From a virus, in the IMG/VR virus record IMGVR_UViG_3300019757_000093, positions 1 through 64,000 of that record: a stretch of DNA of 64,000 nucleotides, one strand, 5' to 3'. The position numbers and the translations under genes were made by a program. Shown piece by piece: positions 16,798-25,631 of this stretch (position 1 is its first letter; each line of letters begins with the position of its first letter). The notes under the pieces are model-generated. The model saw nothing but the letters and a program-made list of their open reading frames with translations, made no database searches and was not told where the DNA came from.

Positions 16798-17552
16798 TTA
16801 ACCACTTTAAACTTATATACCTTACTTAAATAATCAAATATGTATTCTTGATTAGAATAATCAATATCTAATTTAAAATAAGTATTCATAAAAAAGGTTA
16901 TACCTTTAGTAGTACTTTGCCTGAACTTATCGTTAAATCCAGAAGGATTGACTCCTCTCATAAAGATACCTTCCCCTTTTTTTATTTTTATTTGGACTTC
17001 TCCGTCCGAAATAATTCCCCCATTTTTTAAATGAACTTTTAAATTATCATAATGATTTTTTATTTCATCTAAATCCGCTAGAGTAATAAAATCTAGAGAG
17101 TTACTTTCTAATTCATTATCTTCTTTAGAAGCTTTAGACTGGACTATTTTTTTTATATCTTCTTCCGTTGGGGTTAAATAATTTTGGACTTGTTTACCTA
17201 ATTTTTTATTTTCCATTTTTAAAAAAATTACTTGGGTTAGTAACTCTTCTTTTTCAACATCATTTGAAGAGTTAACATATAATGTTATAGAGGTTATAAC
17301 TGCCATTAATAGACAAATGAAGAGAATTTCAATTCTCTGTTTATAATCTCCAATAATATTACGATATCTAGCTATAATATTATTATAATTAACATCCTCC
17401 ATTTCTCTGTATCTATCCTGTAATACTAAAGATTGTTTTAAATGAAAAATTTCATTTTGTAATTTGGATACTTCTGGAATATCAGGTTTAGATAAACTAT
17501 TCCGAATAACTATTTTTATTCCTTTCTTTTGAAGAATTCCTGGTTGACTCAT
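16794..17552 (-). CDS. Single-span membrane protein with coiled coils, 252 aa
   Basis: One membrane segment at about residues 74-94 is flanked by a coiled coil on each side (~27-60 and ~97-120). The following soluble domain (~150-252) is alpha/beta and unrecognised. The topology suggests a membrane-anchored protein that oligomerises, as seen in spanin-like or inner-membrane exclusion proteins, but no such family can be assigned. The start follows AAAGGTATAAT, two bases after the HD-domain gene ends. Confidence 0.6.
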   Translation of the reverse strand: MSQPGILQKKGIKIVIRNSLSKPDIPEVSKLQNEIFHLKQSLVLQDRYREMEDVNYNNIIARYRNIIGDYKQRIEILFICLLMAVITSITLYVNSSNDVEKEELLTQVIFLKMENKKLGKQVQNYLTPTEEDIKKIVQSKASKEDNELESNSLDFITLADLDEIKNHYDNLKVHLKNGGIISDGEVQIKIKKGEGIFMRGVNPSGFNDKFRQSTTKGITFFMNTYFKLDIDYSNQEYIFDYLSKVYKFKVVK

Positions 17553-17553
17553 A

Positions 17554-18177
17554 TTATACCTTTATATTAATCTGGTCTATAGTTAAATCATTCACTTGTT
17601 TATTAAATTCTTTTAATTCTTTACTAAAGATCTTTTTATAGAATTCTGGATAATTAACATATCCGTTAGTTCCGTATTTATCTTTAATATGTTCAAAGGC
17701 TAATTGTATTTTAGTACTATCATCTTCTAACTTAGAATTAAAACTTAACGAACGATCAATAATTTTATCTAAATCTGGTTTACCTCTATCGGCACTAGCA
17801 ATTATAATCTCTAATAAATTTTCTCTTTCCCCTTTATAACTTGCTCTATGCTTTCTAACAGCATCCGCCATATTAAGTACATCGTTTATATCAGTGAATT
17901 CTTTTATAAATTCATCTCTTCTTTCTGTAATATACATTCCCGCTAGTAAGTGATGTTGTTTTCTATCCTTCCAAGTAAATATATCATGGATATAAGAACT
18001 AAGAATAACTTTTTTTACATTAATAATTCCAGTGTATCCATTTTCCTTTGCCAATTCTAAGGCTAGGTTACATACATCATCAGCATGATCTATTAAATGT
18101 CCACCATCATTTTTATCGTAAAATTTTTTATAGAATTCTCTGACTCTTGATCGGTATAAAATTAATTTTTTACCCAT
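17554..18177 (-). CDS. HD-domain phosphohydrolase
   Basis: The residues H27 and H31 (GGHLIDH), the HD pair at 64-65 (SYIHDIF), HH at 75-76, and the later segment AVRKHR are the pattern of a compact HD-superfamily metal-dependent phosphohydrolase. Members hydrolyse nucleotides, (p)ppGpp or cyclic nucleotides. At 207 residues it is a stand-alone domain plus a helical tail. It is the first gene of the minus-strand arm, downstream of the divergent intergenic region, so it is probably transcribed early in its operon. The exact substrate is open. Confidence 0.75.
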   Translation of the reverse strand: MGKKLILYRSRVREFYKKFYDKNDGGHLIDHADDVCNLALELAKENGYTGIINVKKVILSSYIHDIFTWKDRKQHHLLAGMYITERRDEFIKEFTDINDVLNMADAVRKHRASYKGERENLLEIIIASADRGKPDLDKIIDRSLSFNSKLEDDSTKIQLAFEHIKDKYGTNGYVNYPEFYKKIFSKELKEFNKQVNDLTIDQINIKV

Positions 18178-18489
18178 TTTTACCCTTTTTTTATTTTTCC
18201 ATTTTTTTGGTTTTTTCCACGTAATAAAATAATTGTATTTTTCAATACTATCATCTTATCTGATTATAATATATCTATACTTTAATTTACTTATTTTAAA
18301 GCCTATGCTTTTATAATAGCTTAGCTTAAGATAGCTATAGCTTAGTATAGTGCTCCAGCTATCCTGTTTTTAAACCGAGTGGAATTTCGTCTCTAGGGAA
18401 TTTAGGCCCTTATCTATAATTCTTTAACTTTAAAATCTTTTTCCAGCTATATTAGATATATTAAAGATAAAAACTTTAAAGGAAAAACA
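18178..18489. promoter_or_regulatory. Divergent intergenic region (312 nt)
   Basis: This is the only place in the window where transcription diverges. It is A+T-rich, holds the 48-bp dispersed repeat (18315-18362), and must contain the outward promoters for the HD-domain gene (minus) and the sugar-modification island (plus). Possible -10-like stretches are TATAAT near 18258-18263 and several TATATT-like runs, but I see no confident -35 partner. No open reading frame or tRNA is visible in it. Confidence 0.5.
18315..18362 (+). repeat. Dispersed 48-bp palindromic repeat (copy A)
   Basis: The 48 bases begin AATAGCTTAGC and end CTCCAGCTAT and are identical to 61654-61701 and, inverted, to 34997-35044. 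Within it are nested AGCTA palindromes and the core CTTAGTATAGTG. Confidence 0.85.
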
Positions 18490-19236
18490 ATGTCATTAAA
18501 CGATTCTTATACCTTTTACGACGAAAACGACGTATCCTATATTCCACCTACCTCTGTTACTCCCCAACTACCAGAACCTAGAACTATTATGATTCATGAA
18601 TTAACACAGGAAGTAATGGACATATTAACCCAGTATTCTAGAAGTACTGATATTTTTACATTCGATGATGGTTTATATAGTAATTATATGAATTATAGTT
18701 TACTTAGTGCTTTTCATAATGAAAAAATATTTTTTTACAATTCGGGGATTTTAAGGAGTAGGGAGATACCTCCAAAGTCATCAGTTATTAAAGCGGCGGA
18801 AGCCCATAGGAAATTAAAAATGGATGGAACTGATGACTTTCTTGATTATATGAATCCAGACGAATTACTTTATCTAGATACATGTACTAATAATTTTTTA
18901 GGTAGTCACGGACATACTCATAATAAAATTTGCGAAACATCATTAGTTCCAAAAATTCTTAAAAAACCAAATGGTATGTCTTTAAATTTAGGTATTAAAG
19001 ATAGTTTTGAAGCTATTAAAGAAGATATTCAAAAGAGTGTTAATTATCATTATGTATTAACTGGAACTATTCAAACTAGATTTTGCTTTCCTTATAATAT
19101 AGAAAATAATATAGTTAAAAAATTAACCAAAGAGGCTGTAAAAAATCTAGAGAAAAAATTAGGTCGTAACCAAGAATTAGATATAATATTTTATGGTCAA
19201 AATAGAATAAATGTATATGATTTACCAAACTTATAA
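18490..19236 (+). CDS. Polysaccharide deacetylase-like (NodB fold) protein
   Basis: The NodB motifs are present in order: TFDDG (57-61), with the catalytic and metal aspartates; HGHTH (140-144), with the metal histidines; and RFCFPYN (197-203), the substrate-groove motif. Such enzymes remove N- or O-acetyl groups from polysaccharides or amino sugars with a divalent metal. The length of 248 residues suits a single-domain cytoplasmic form, with no signal peptide. The start follows TTTAAAGGAAAAAC. It heads a five-gene island whose products all look like sugar-modifying or regulatory enzymes, so it probably works on a nucleotide sugar or a glycan of the phage or host. Confidence 0.8.
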   Translation: MSLNDSYTFYDENDVSYIPPTSVTPQLPEPRTIMIHELTQEVMDILTQYSRSTDIFTFDDGLYSNYMNYSLLSAFHNEKIFFYNSGILRSREIPPKSSVIKAAEAHRKLKMDGTDDFLDYMNPDELLYLDTCTNNFLGSHGHTHNKICETSLVPKILKKPNGMSLNLGIKDSFEAIKEDIQKSVNYHYVLTGTIQTRFCFPYNIENNIVKKLTKEAVKNLEKKLGRNQELDIIFYGQNRINVYDLPNL

Positions 19237-19247
19237 AAGGAAAAAGA

Positions 19248-20057
19248 ATGAGCAAAGCGAATAATATAGCGAGAGCTAATGGGCAGATACTTGGAGGTAC
19301 CCCAATAATGGAAAGTACTAAAAAAACAATATTTTTTATTGGAGAATATACATATCATGGTCAAGTTATTAAAGATAACTTAGCAGCTGCTGGGCATACG
19401 ATAGTATGTTATGATGAAAACCTAGTTAACAGAATTGCCTCTAAGAAAGAAATAAAGAATGGACCTAAATTTGATTTAGTTATTTATTTTCCTACTTATA
19501 GTAATGAAATAGTTAGTAAAAATTATTGTCAAGATAAAGAAAATAAAAGAAGTTATATCGAAGATATGATGATATCATTTGAAAATGTTTATAAATTTGT
19601 AAAGCATTCTAAAGCGGATTTTGTACACGCGGATTTAAATTTTACTGAAGTTTACTCTGATTTTAAAGAGGCTTTATTGAATAACGATTTAACCGATATT
19701 CATAAATTTGAAATAAATAAAGGATTATGTCATTACGCTAAAGAATTATTTAGTGCTTTAGATTGTAAATCTCTTCAATTAAATATTCCTACTGTTATTA
19801 GCTCAATCGTTAATGATTATCAATGGTATCCCCTTTATAAAGCAAGTCAAGAAAAAGATATGGAATTATTAAAAGCTTATTACGAAAGAGGAAATGGAGA
19901 CGTTCAAGTACTTAGTTTTGATAATTACAGAACAACTACATTAGGTAAAATATTTAATTTTATTAGAAAACCCAAGAATACTGTTTTTGATTATCCTAGT
20001 GTAAAGATGCCTTTTAATGAGGTAATACAAAGGATACAATATGGTTTTTGGGATTAG
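19248..20057 (+). CDS. Atypical SDR/Rossmann-fold protein
   Basis: The 269-residue protein has an N-terminal Rossmann pattern after a 25-residue extension: a strand, then IGEYTYHGQVI (31-41) where GxxGxxG would be, then AGHTIVCYDE. The catalytic YxxxK is not conserved; the corresponding place reads HYAKELF. It therefore looks like an atypical or inactive relative of the NAD-dependent epimerase/dehydratase family, perhaps a partner of the proper SDR encoded at 21594. The end overlaps the phosphatase gene by 17 bases. Confidence 0.55.
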   Translation: MSKANNIARANGQILGGTPIMESTKKTIFFIGEYTYHGQVIKDNLAAAGHTIVCYDENLVNRIASKKEIKNGPKFDLVIYFPTYSNEIVSKNYCQDKENKRSYIEDMMISFENVYKFVKHSKADFVHADLNFTEVYSDFKEALLNNDLTDIHKFEINKGLCHYAKELFSALDCKSLQLNIPTVISSIVNDYQWYPLYKASQEKDMELLKAYYERGNGDVQVLSFDNYRTTTLGKIFNFIRKPKNTVFDYPSVKMPFNEVIQRIQYGFWD

Positions 20058-20850
20058 AATTAATAAATTTTTTGAATTATTTAACGAAGATGGTACATTA
20101 AGACCTAAATATATCTTTACTGATATACATGGTTGCTATGACACGTTTGTAGCATTATTAGATAAATTACCTAATAAAGGAATTGGATTAGATGTTATTA
20201 TTACTGGGGATATAGTAGATAGAGGAAATGATTCTTTAAAGATAATTGATTTAATTATAGAAAGAGGATACCTTTGTTTATTAGGTAACCACGAAGATAT
20301 GCTATTAAAATGGTATGGGCCGGAATTAGAAAATATTTATGGGGATACTTGGATTCAAAATGGTGGATACTTCTTAGAAAGAGAATTAACTTTATTAAAA
20401 AAATTTAATCCTCATAGATTTAATAAATATATGGATTTTTTTAAGAATTTAAAATATTATGCTATTCTTCCAGACGAATATAATATTAATAATAGAAAAG
20501 TTCTATTAACTCATGCTCCTAGTAATTATTTTTTTGAATTAGGAAATGCTTTATCAAAAGACGATAGATTTAATATGATTTGGAATAGAACCATTCATAA
20601 TGATATAGATAAGAATTACTTTAATATATGTGGTCATAATCCTAGTCGAATGTTCGAGAGAGTAAATCATCCTAATTTAACTGAAGAAAAAGTTTTATTG
20701 AGAGATGATCTGGCAAGTATTGATACTAGTTGTAGTTATGGCGAAATGCTAACTTGTTTAATTCTCCCAAGTAAAGAAATTATACAGCAGAAAAATGTGG
20801 AAGTTCCAGATAGAACAGAAGTACAACAAACAAGAGGTTATAATGGATAA
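20041..20850 (+). CDS. PP2A-like serine/threonine protein phosphatase (metallophosphoesterase)
   Basis: The complete metal-binding motif set is present: DIHG (28-31), GDIVDRG (56-62), GNHE (82-85), LTHAP (156-160) and CGHNP (197-201). This is the phage lambda phosphatase/PP2A arrangement, which removes phosphate from proteins or small phosphoesters using two metal ions. The start lies inside the preceding gene and has the ribosome binding site AAAGGATACAAT. Placed among sugar enzymes it may dephosphorylate a sugar intermediate or a host protein. Confidence 0.85.
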   Translation: MVFGIRINKFFELFNEDGTLRPKYIFTDIHGCYDTFVALLDKLPNKGIGLDVIITGDIVDRGNDSLKIIDLIIERGYLCLLGNHEDMLLKWYGPELENIYGDTWIQNGGYFLERELTLLKKFNPHRFNKYMDFFKNLKYYAILPDEYNINNRKVLLTHAPSNYFFELGNALSKDDRFNMIWNRTIHNDIDKNYFNICGHNPSRMFERVNHPNLTEEKVLLRDDLASIDTSCSYGEMLTCLILPSKEIIQQKNVEVPDRTEVQQTRGYNG

Positions 20851-21583
20851 ACATATACATATACTAGCGGCTCATTTAGATGATATTGAAATATCTTTAT
20901 TTGGATATCTTCAAAGAGAGATTAAAGAAGCGGATATTGGGGAATATAAATTATATATTAATACTTATATATGTAGTGCTGGATTAGCTAAAGATGGATA
21001 CATATCTCAAAGAAGAGGTGAAGTATATATTGAAAATTTAGAAAGTATTTTTGATTGTAAAAGTAACGATGAAGAGGAGGATACTTTATTTCTAAAAGAT
21101 AATAAAGAAGATTCCCCTGATTTAATTAATGGTAATTGTGTTATAGAAGCATATGAAATAGATTTATTATTTCATGACAATATATCTTCCATAAAAAAAG
21201 AATGCGAAACATTTATCAGCAATGGATATTCTTATAGTGAAGATAGTATTAATGTATTAATATATAATAGTCTAGATATTCATACTGATCATCAAGTTGT
21301 AAAGAATATCGGGGATGTTATTGCAAGACCATCTTCTCAAGGTGGGATGTACCACTGGGACGAGGTTAGAAATTTTGTAATACCAAGTAATGAATATTCT
21401 CAATATGGTATTGGTCCAATACCTCAAAATTCAGGGAACTATTTTTTAACTCTAACTAAAAAAGAGAAAGAAATAAAAAGAAAATGCATAAATAGATATT
21501 TTGAAATAGGCGTACTTAAAGAAAAAGTTTCTTTAAAAGAATTAAGTACAGAAAAACAGAATATTATATATATTCAAGAATAA
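20843..21583 (+). CDS. PIG-L/LmbE family deacetylase
   Basis: The residues AHLDDIE (10-16) and HTDH (147-150) are the two zinc-binding motifs of the PIG-L family (consensus [AP]HxDDxE and HxDH), whose members remove N-acetyl groups from N-acetylglucosamine-linked substrates. I choose the ATG at 20843, after AGAGGTTATA, rather than the earlier in-frame ATG at 20795, because the extra 16 residues are coded inside the phosphatase gene and lie outside the domain. It is the second deacetylase of the island. Confidence 0.8.
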   Translation: MDKHIHILAAHLDDIEISLFGYLQREIKEADIGEYKLYINTYICSAGLAKDGYISQRRGEVYIENLESIFDCKSNDEEEDTLFLKDNKEDSPDLINGNCVIEAYEIDLLFHDNISSIKKECETFISNGYSYSEDSINVLIYNSLDIHTDHQVVKNIGDVIARPSSQGGMYHWDEVRNFVIPSNEYSQYGIGPIPQNSGNYFLTLTKKEKEIKRKCINRYFEIGVLKEKVSLKELSTEKQNIIYIQE

Positions 21584-21593
21584 AGAGGTAAAA

Positions 21594-22799
21594 ATGGAAA
21601 ATGTAGAAGAGATTCAGGAATTAGTAACTGAATTAATAGACGAGGCTTTAATTGATAATAGCACTCCGAAAAAAACTAAAAAGGTTTATCCAATGGGTAA
21701 TAAAAAAGTTTTATTACTTGGAGGGAATGGTTTTATAGGGACGGCTTTAAATAAATATTTAACGAAAATTGGATATGAAGTTCATGTATTAGATTATACA
21801 TTTGATACTTTAAATAATCCACAAAATACTTATCAATGTAATTTAAATAGTCTGGATCAAACAACAGAAATGCTTAGAGTAATCCTAGATAAAACGGGAT
21901 TAGATGGATTAACTATTTTCCACTTAGCAAGTACCGTTGGACCAGAATTAATTAATATTGATAATAGTATTAATGATTTTAAAATACATTTTAATATTTA
22001 TGAAGCTATAAAAGGGGAAATTTTTAGAAGAGGAGAAACTCCACATAAAATGATTTTTACGGGGAGTTCAGAATCTTATGGGGATATTCCAGTAATGGAT
22101 GAGTCAAAAGGTAGTTTAGTTAATGTATTAACTGAAGGAGCTAGACCATTATATTCATTACAAAAATTAGCAGCGGAAAATATATTTTTAACTCAAACAG
22201 ATTACCCAGTAGTATGTACTAGACTATTTAACGTAGTTGGAAAGGGACAAAGAAAAGATTTTATTTTTCCTAAATTAACGGATGTTATAACTAAGAATTT
22301 AGATTGTATTAGAAATTGTAAAATGGACTTTGAAAAATTTCAAGTACATGGAGACGGATTACAAAGTAGAAATTTTATTTCGATAGATGATACTGTAGTA
22401 ATTATGGAGAAACTTATTAATTGGGAAGATGATGAAGAACATATTGGTTTAAATGATTATCAAATTAATGATGGAATTATTAATATATCTTGTATTCAAA
22501 ATGAGAGTACTATATTGCATTTAGTACAAAAATTCTTAGAATTATTTAGAACTGTGATTCATAATGGTGTTAAATATCTTACCGATAAAAGTAATGATGC
22601 TATAGGGTTAGATGAATATGAATTAAATAGTCTAGAGTACTTAAAGAAAGTTATTGCTTTACCAAATGAAGATTTCATTGAATTTAAAGATGGTTTAATT
22701 GGTCAAAATAAAAGAAGTCCATTAGTATATAAACTATATAAAATTCTTAAATACAGACCAAAGAAAGATCTTAATACCTTAATAAATGATATGATATGA
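21594..22799 (+). CDS. NAD-dependent epimerase/dehydratase (extended SDR)
   Basis: Residues 43-49 (GGNGFIG) are the NAD(P)-binding glycine motif, TGSSESYG near 156-163 gives the catalytic serine, and YSLQK (187-191) is the catalytic YxxxK. Extended SDRs of this kind epimerise, dehydrate or oxidise nucleotide sugars. It carries a ~35-residue N-terminal extension before the Rossmann fold and is somewhat longer (401) than the usual 310-350. The stop overlaps the next ATG (ATATGA). Confidence 0.85.
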   Translation: MENVEEIQELVTELIDEALIDNSTPKKTKKVYPMGNKKVLLLGGNGFIGTALNKYLTKIGYEVHVLDYTFDTLNNPQNTYQCNLNSLDQTTEMLRVILDKTGLDGLTIFHLASTVGPELINIDNSINDFKIHFNIYEAIKGEIFRRGETPHKMIFTGSSESYGDIPVMDESKGSLVNVLTEGARPLYSLQKLAAENIFLTQTDYPVVCTRLFNVVGKGQRKDFIFPKLTDVITKNLDCIRNCKMDFEKFQVHGDGLQSRNFISIDDTVVIMEKLINWEDDEEHIGLNDYQINDGIINISCIQNESTILHLVQKFLELFRTVIHNGVKYLTDKSNDAIGLDEYELNSLEYLKKVIALPNEDFIEFKDGLIGQNKRSPLVYKLYKILKYRPKKDLNTLINDMI

Positions 22800-23398
22800 A
22801 ACCGATAATAACTGGTACTATGTACGGGGAAGTTTCTTTTAATGTGGATGTTAGAAGAAACCGGTTATTGATAAAAGGGGAAATTCCAGAAGATTATGAT
22901 ACATTTCAAATTCTTGGTAAATTTATAGAGGCTTTATCTATGCTAAACAAAGACCTAGAAATAGTCGTACTATTTGATATGAAAAAAGTACCATTTATAT
23001 TTATAATGTATCTTAATAAAATTCAGAACACTATTCTATTAGAAGAAGAAAAAGAAATGATTTTTACTATAGTCTCTAGAGATAAAAAGTTAAAAAATTT
23101 CTTAGATGATTTTAAAGAGAGTTCTAATATTATGGAACAGAATGGTATTAATCCTTTTAAAGATATTTTAAAAACTATCGGAGCAGGAAATACAGATATA
23201 GATATAGTTAATATTCCAGACGAGTTCAAGGATATTATGCCAGAAGATTTACAAGAAAGTATTTCTAAAATGAATGAATTTAATCCATTACCTGATCAGG
23301 ACGAAGATGAGATTAACCTAACTGAAAAACAAGTTCAGGATATTCAGGATTTAAATATAGAACAGTTAAATAAAATTAAATTTATTTATAGAGATTAG
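22796..23398 (+). CDS. Unknown acidic protein, 200 aa, last gene of the sugar island operon
   Basis: The protein is not recognised. The first ~100 residues are alpha/beta with hydrophobic strands (EIVVLFDMKKVPFIFIMYL); the last ~60 residues are strongly acidic and probably extended or helical. The start overlaps the preceding stop, so it is translationally coupled to the epimerase gene, but it is also placed just upstream of the prohead protease, where T4-like phages have small core proteins. A strong hairpin overlaps its stop codon. Confidence 0.55.
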   Translation: MKPIITGTMYGEVSFNVDVRRNRLLIKGEIPEDYDTFQILGKFIEALSMLNKDLEIVVLFDMKKVPFIFIMYLNKIQNTILLEEEKEMIFTIVSRDKKLKNFLDDFKESSNIMEQNGINPFKDILKTIGAGNTDIDIVNIPDEFKDIMPEDLQESISKMNEFNPLPDQDEDEINLTEKQVQDIQDLNIEQLNKIKFIYRD

Positions 23399-23424
23399 GA
23401 TTAAGCCTGGCTTAATCCTATTTT
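23396..23424 (+). terminator. Strong hairpin terminator after the sugar island
   Basis: Perfect 12-base arms, TAGGATTAAGCC (23396-23407) and GGCTTAATCCTA (23409-23420), are followed by TTTTC. The left arm includes the stop codon of the preceding gene. It separates the sugar island from the head genes. Confidence 0.8.
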
Positions 23425-23485
23425 CATGTGTTTAAATTATAGCTAACAAAGAGAAGATAAAAAATATAAAATTAAAGGAAAAAAT

Positions 23486-24304
23486 ATGTTTCAAATTATA
23501 TCTGAAGCTGCTTTTGAAACTAGAGGAAGCGTACAGATTCTAGAAGAAATGGCATTACCAGGAGAATCAAAGAGATTGATTTTCAGAGCTATTCTACAAG
23601 AAGCCGAAGTAGTAAATAATAATAAAAGAGTTTACCCAGCAGCTACATTACAAGCAGTTGTTCAACAATTAAGAGCAAAAGCTCAAGAAAGAAAATTACT
23701 TGGAGAGATGGATCATCCACAACCTCAAGGTGATAATAAAGCTAAACTTAAAAGAAGTAGTACTATTTTACTTGGTAACGTATGTGTACTTTTTAGAAAA
23801 TTAGATTTTATCGATGGAAAAATTATAGCAGAATGCGAAACATTAAGTAACAGAGCTGGAATGGATTTATATAATCTATTAAAAGATGGAGCAGTAATTG
23901 GATTTTCTTTAAGAGCGTTTGGAGAAACGGCTGATAGAGGTTCTGGAATAGTAGAAGTTATTCCATCAGGATTAAAAGCATTAACATTTGATGTTGTAGC
24001 TAATCCAAGTCATGATACAGCCGTAATTACAGAATTCTTGCAAGAGGGTACAGAAGTTTCTGAGAAAGAATTAATGTTATCTTTAGTTCAAGAAATGTCT
24101 GACTTTAAATTAAGTATGACTAAAACGAAAAGTGGTATGGTACTTGAAGAAGCACAAAGCTTATTCCAAGATATTAAACCAAAAATGAAGCCAAACGATA
24201 AAGTATGTATTAATGGAATTTGTATGAGAGGACCTATTGAAGAAACTGTAGATTATCTTATTTCAAAATCTTTTAAAAAACCAAAAATGATTAAACTAGT
24301 TTAA
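23486..24304 (+). CDS. Prohead core protease (T4 gp21-type)
   Basis: The protein has the serine protease signature of prohead proteases: GEMDHP (73-78, His77) and GFSLRA (139-144, Ser141), with DVVANPSHD further on. Such proteases assemble inside the prohead and cut the scaffold, capsid and internal proteins after (L/I)xE. The N-terminus itself has IISE|A at residues 5-8, which would fit self-processing. At 272 residues it is longer than T4 gp21, with an extra helical C-terminal part from ~190. It stands just upstream of tagged small proteins and the major capsid protein, as in T4-like phages. TATAAAATTA at 23466-23475 may be a late promoter. Confidence 0.85.
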   Translation: MFQIISEAAFETRGSVQILEEMALPGESKRLIFRAILQEAEVVNNNKRVYPAATLQAVVQQLRAKAQERKLLGEMDHPQPQGDNKAKLKRSSTILLGNVCVLFRKLDFIDGKIIAECETLSNRAGMDLYNLLKDGAVIGFSLRAFGETADRGSGIVEVIPSGLKALTFDVVANPSHDTAVITEFLQEGTEVSEKELMLSLVQEMSDFKLSMTKTKSGMVLEEAQSLFQDIKPKMKPNDKVCINGICMRGPIEETVDYLISKSFKKPKMIKLV

Positions 24305-24325
24305 TCTAAATTTCAAAGGAAAATT

Positions 24326-24787
24326 ATGGAGTTAAAGGTAAATAAACAATTACTTCTAGAAGGAGTTTTTACTTCTGGGAAAAAAGTTAATCATCCAGGT
24401 AAATTTATACCTGGAACGGCAGATAGAAAGAAACATCTATCTGCTGTTTCAGCACATGGTAAAGATAAAGCAGAAAGAAACGTTACTGCTAAACAAGCTA
24501 AAGATATTAGAAGTTCTCCTAGAGTACAATCTGCTAAAAAAAGAATAAATGAAGCAAAAGCTCATGGTATGAAGCCAAGAAGTGCTGATAAAGATACAAG
24601 TACTTTAGCCCATAATTTAGTAGCCGGCGGAATTTTAAAACAAGCGCATAAGCGATCTAAATCATTAGAGGGGATTGTTAAAGATGCTACTGATACTTCT
24701 AATAGAATTAAAACTAAAAAACATACTATTGGCGATGATAATTTAATGGATAAGAAATTATCCGGCAAAGATATTAAAAGCGTTTAA
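24326..24787 (+). CDS. Basic head protein with cleavable-tag-like N-terminus, 153 aa
   Basis: The protein begins MELKVNKQLLLEG and is then very rich in Lys, Arg, Ser and His, without hydrophobic core, like a DNA-binding internal or scaffold protein. The first 12 residues resemble those of the next two genes ([VI]NK-based, ending in ILE or LLE), and LLE|G fits the T4-type prohead protease cleavage rule. I infer a capsid-internal, DNA-contacting protein. No homologue is recognised. The ribosome binding site is CAAAGGAAAATT. Confidence 0.6.
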   Translation: MELKVNKQLLLEGVFTSGKKVNHPGKFIPGTADRKKHLSAVSAHGKDKAERNVTAKQAKDIRSSPRVQSAKKRINEAKAHGMKPRSADKDTSTLAHNLVAGGILKQAHKRSKSLEGIVKDATDTSNRIKTKKHTIGDDNLMDKKLSGKDIKSV

Positions 24788-24808
24788 AATAAAGAAGGAA
24801 AAATTAAG

Positions 24809-25051
24809 ATGGAACAAACATTTAAGATAAATAAACAACTTTTGATTTTGGAAGCTACTTCTATGTTAGAAGAGGCTAAACATAATCAAAAAACTGGTGC
24901 TGGAAGTACTCTTACGGATGTAACTCATTCCGGTAAAAGTGATAGTGCATTATTTAATTCCGCTTCTGAAAAAACAGTTGATGATAAAAAAGATATCACT
25001 GATGAAAATAAAGAAGAGAAAAAAGAAATTAATACTAGGATGGTAGATTAA
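24809..25051 (+). CDS. Small charged head protein with tag-like N-terminus, 80 aa
   Basis: The protein starts MEQTFKINKQLLILEATSML, with ILE|A as a possible prohead protease site at residue 15, and continues as a hydrophilic Lys/Glu/Asp/Ser-rich chain that is probably disordered. Its place between the protease and the major capsid protein suggests a core or internal protein. The stop overlaps the ATG of the next gene (TAATG). Confidence 0.6.
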   Translation: MEQTFKINKQLLILEATSMLEEAKHNQKTGAGSTLTDVTHSGKSDSALFNSASEKTVDDKKDITDENKEEKKEINTRMVD

Positions 25052-25359
25052 TGCAGGTAGAATTAGAAGTAAATAAATCGACTATCCTAGAAGAATTAAA
25101 CGCTAAACAATTCTTTGGAGTACCAGCCGCTACTGTAGGTGGAGGAGTAATTGGATCTACTATTGGATCTGGAGTTGGTCTTTTATCTGGAGTAGCAGGT
25201 GGAGAACCAGAAACCGTTGATGATATTGTTGGGAGTGGTGTAGCGAATGCTTTAATTGGCTCGGCTGTTGGTGGAACAGTAGGAGCTCTTGGTTCTGGCT
25301 ATATGGCAAATAATGTTTTAAGAGATAGACCAGAAGATCAAATGGTTCCACAAAAATAA
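25051..25359 (+). CDS. Glycine-zipper membrane-active head protein with tag-like N-terminus, 102 aa
   Basis: The protein starts MQVELEVNKSTILEE, so ILE|E at residue 14 fits a prohead protease site. Residues ~23-50 and ~60-88 are two glycine-zipper hydrophobic helices (GGGVIGSTIGSGVGLLSGVAGG and a second GxxxG series), a pattern of membrane-inserting or oligomerising peptides. I infer an internal virion protein that could act at the membrane during DNA entry. Two further glycine-zipper proteins are encoded at 30519 and 30962. Confidence 0.6.
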   Translation: MQVELEVNKSTILEELNAKQFFGVPAATVGGGVIGSTIGSGVGLLSGVAGGEPETVDDIVGSGVANALIGSAVGGTVGALGSGYMANNVLRDRPEDQMVPQK

Positions 25360-25631
25360 AACACTTTATTTTTAGTACTAACTAATGTCTAGAATAAACA
25401 TAGCAAAACATAATATTTAAATAGCCGATGCTATTTAAAATAGTTTGGGTTTATAGTCATCCCGCCTTAGGATGGTATAATAATATCATTACTACAATAA
25501 AACTTATTATGTACTCGTTAAGTTAATTACTTAAACGTTTTTGCAAAAACGCTTTTTAATTAGAAGCACATTAGAGCATAGCTCGTAAAAAATATAACGG
25601 GTATTTACCCAATTTAAAAAAGGAAGTCCAA
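25360..25631 (+). promoter_or_regulatory. Structured leader upstream of the major capsid gene
   Basis: The 272-nt gap contains at least five short hairpins in a row: TTTAAATAGC/GCTATTTAAA (25416-25439), CATCC/GGATG (25458-25474), the palindrome CGTTTTTGCAAAAACG followed by CTTTTT (25536-25557), GAGC/GCTC (25574-25584), and GGGTA/TACCC (25599-25610) just before the ribosome binding site AAAAAAGGAAG. No GAACTAAA promoter box is visible. The region probably terminates read-through and shapes the abundant capsid mRNA. No ORF or tRNA is visible. Confidence 0.6.

Noticed and set aside
18178-18489. tRNA gene in the largest gap
   Set aside because: No cloverleaf or T-loop-like sequence is visible here or in the other gaps; the foldable part belongs to the dispersed repeat.
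25160-25351. Minus-strand 63-codon frame opposite the glycine-zipper gene
   Set aside because: It is low-complexity (His, Gln, Leu) and derives from the Gly/Ala codons of the real gene.
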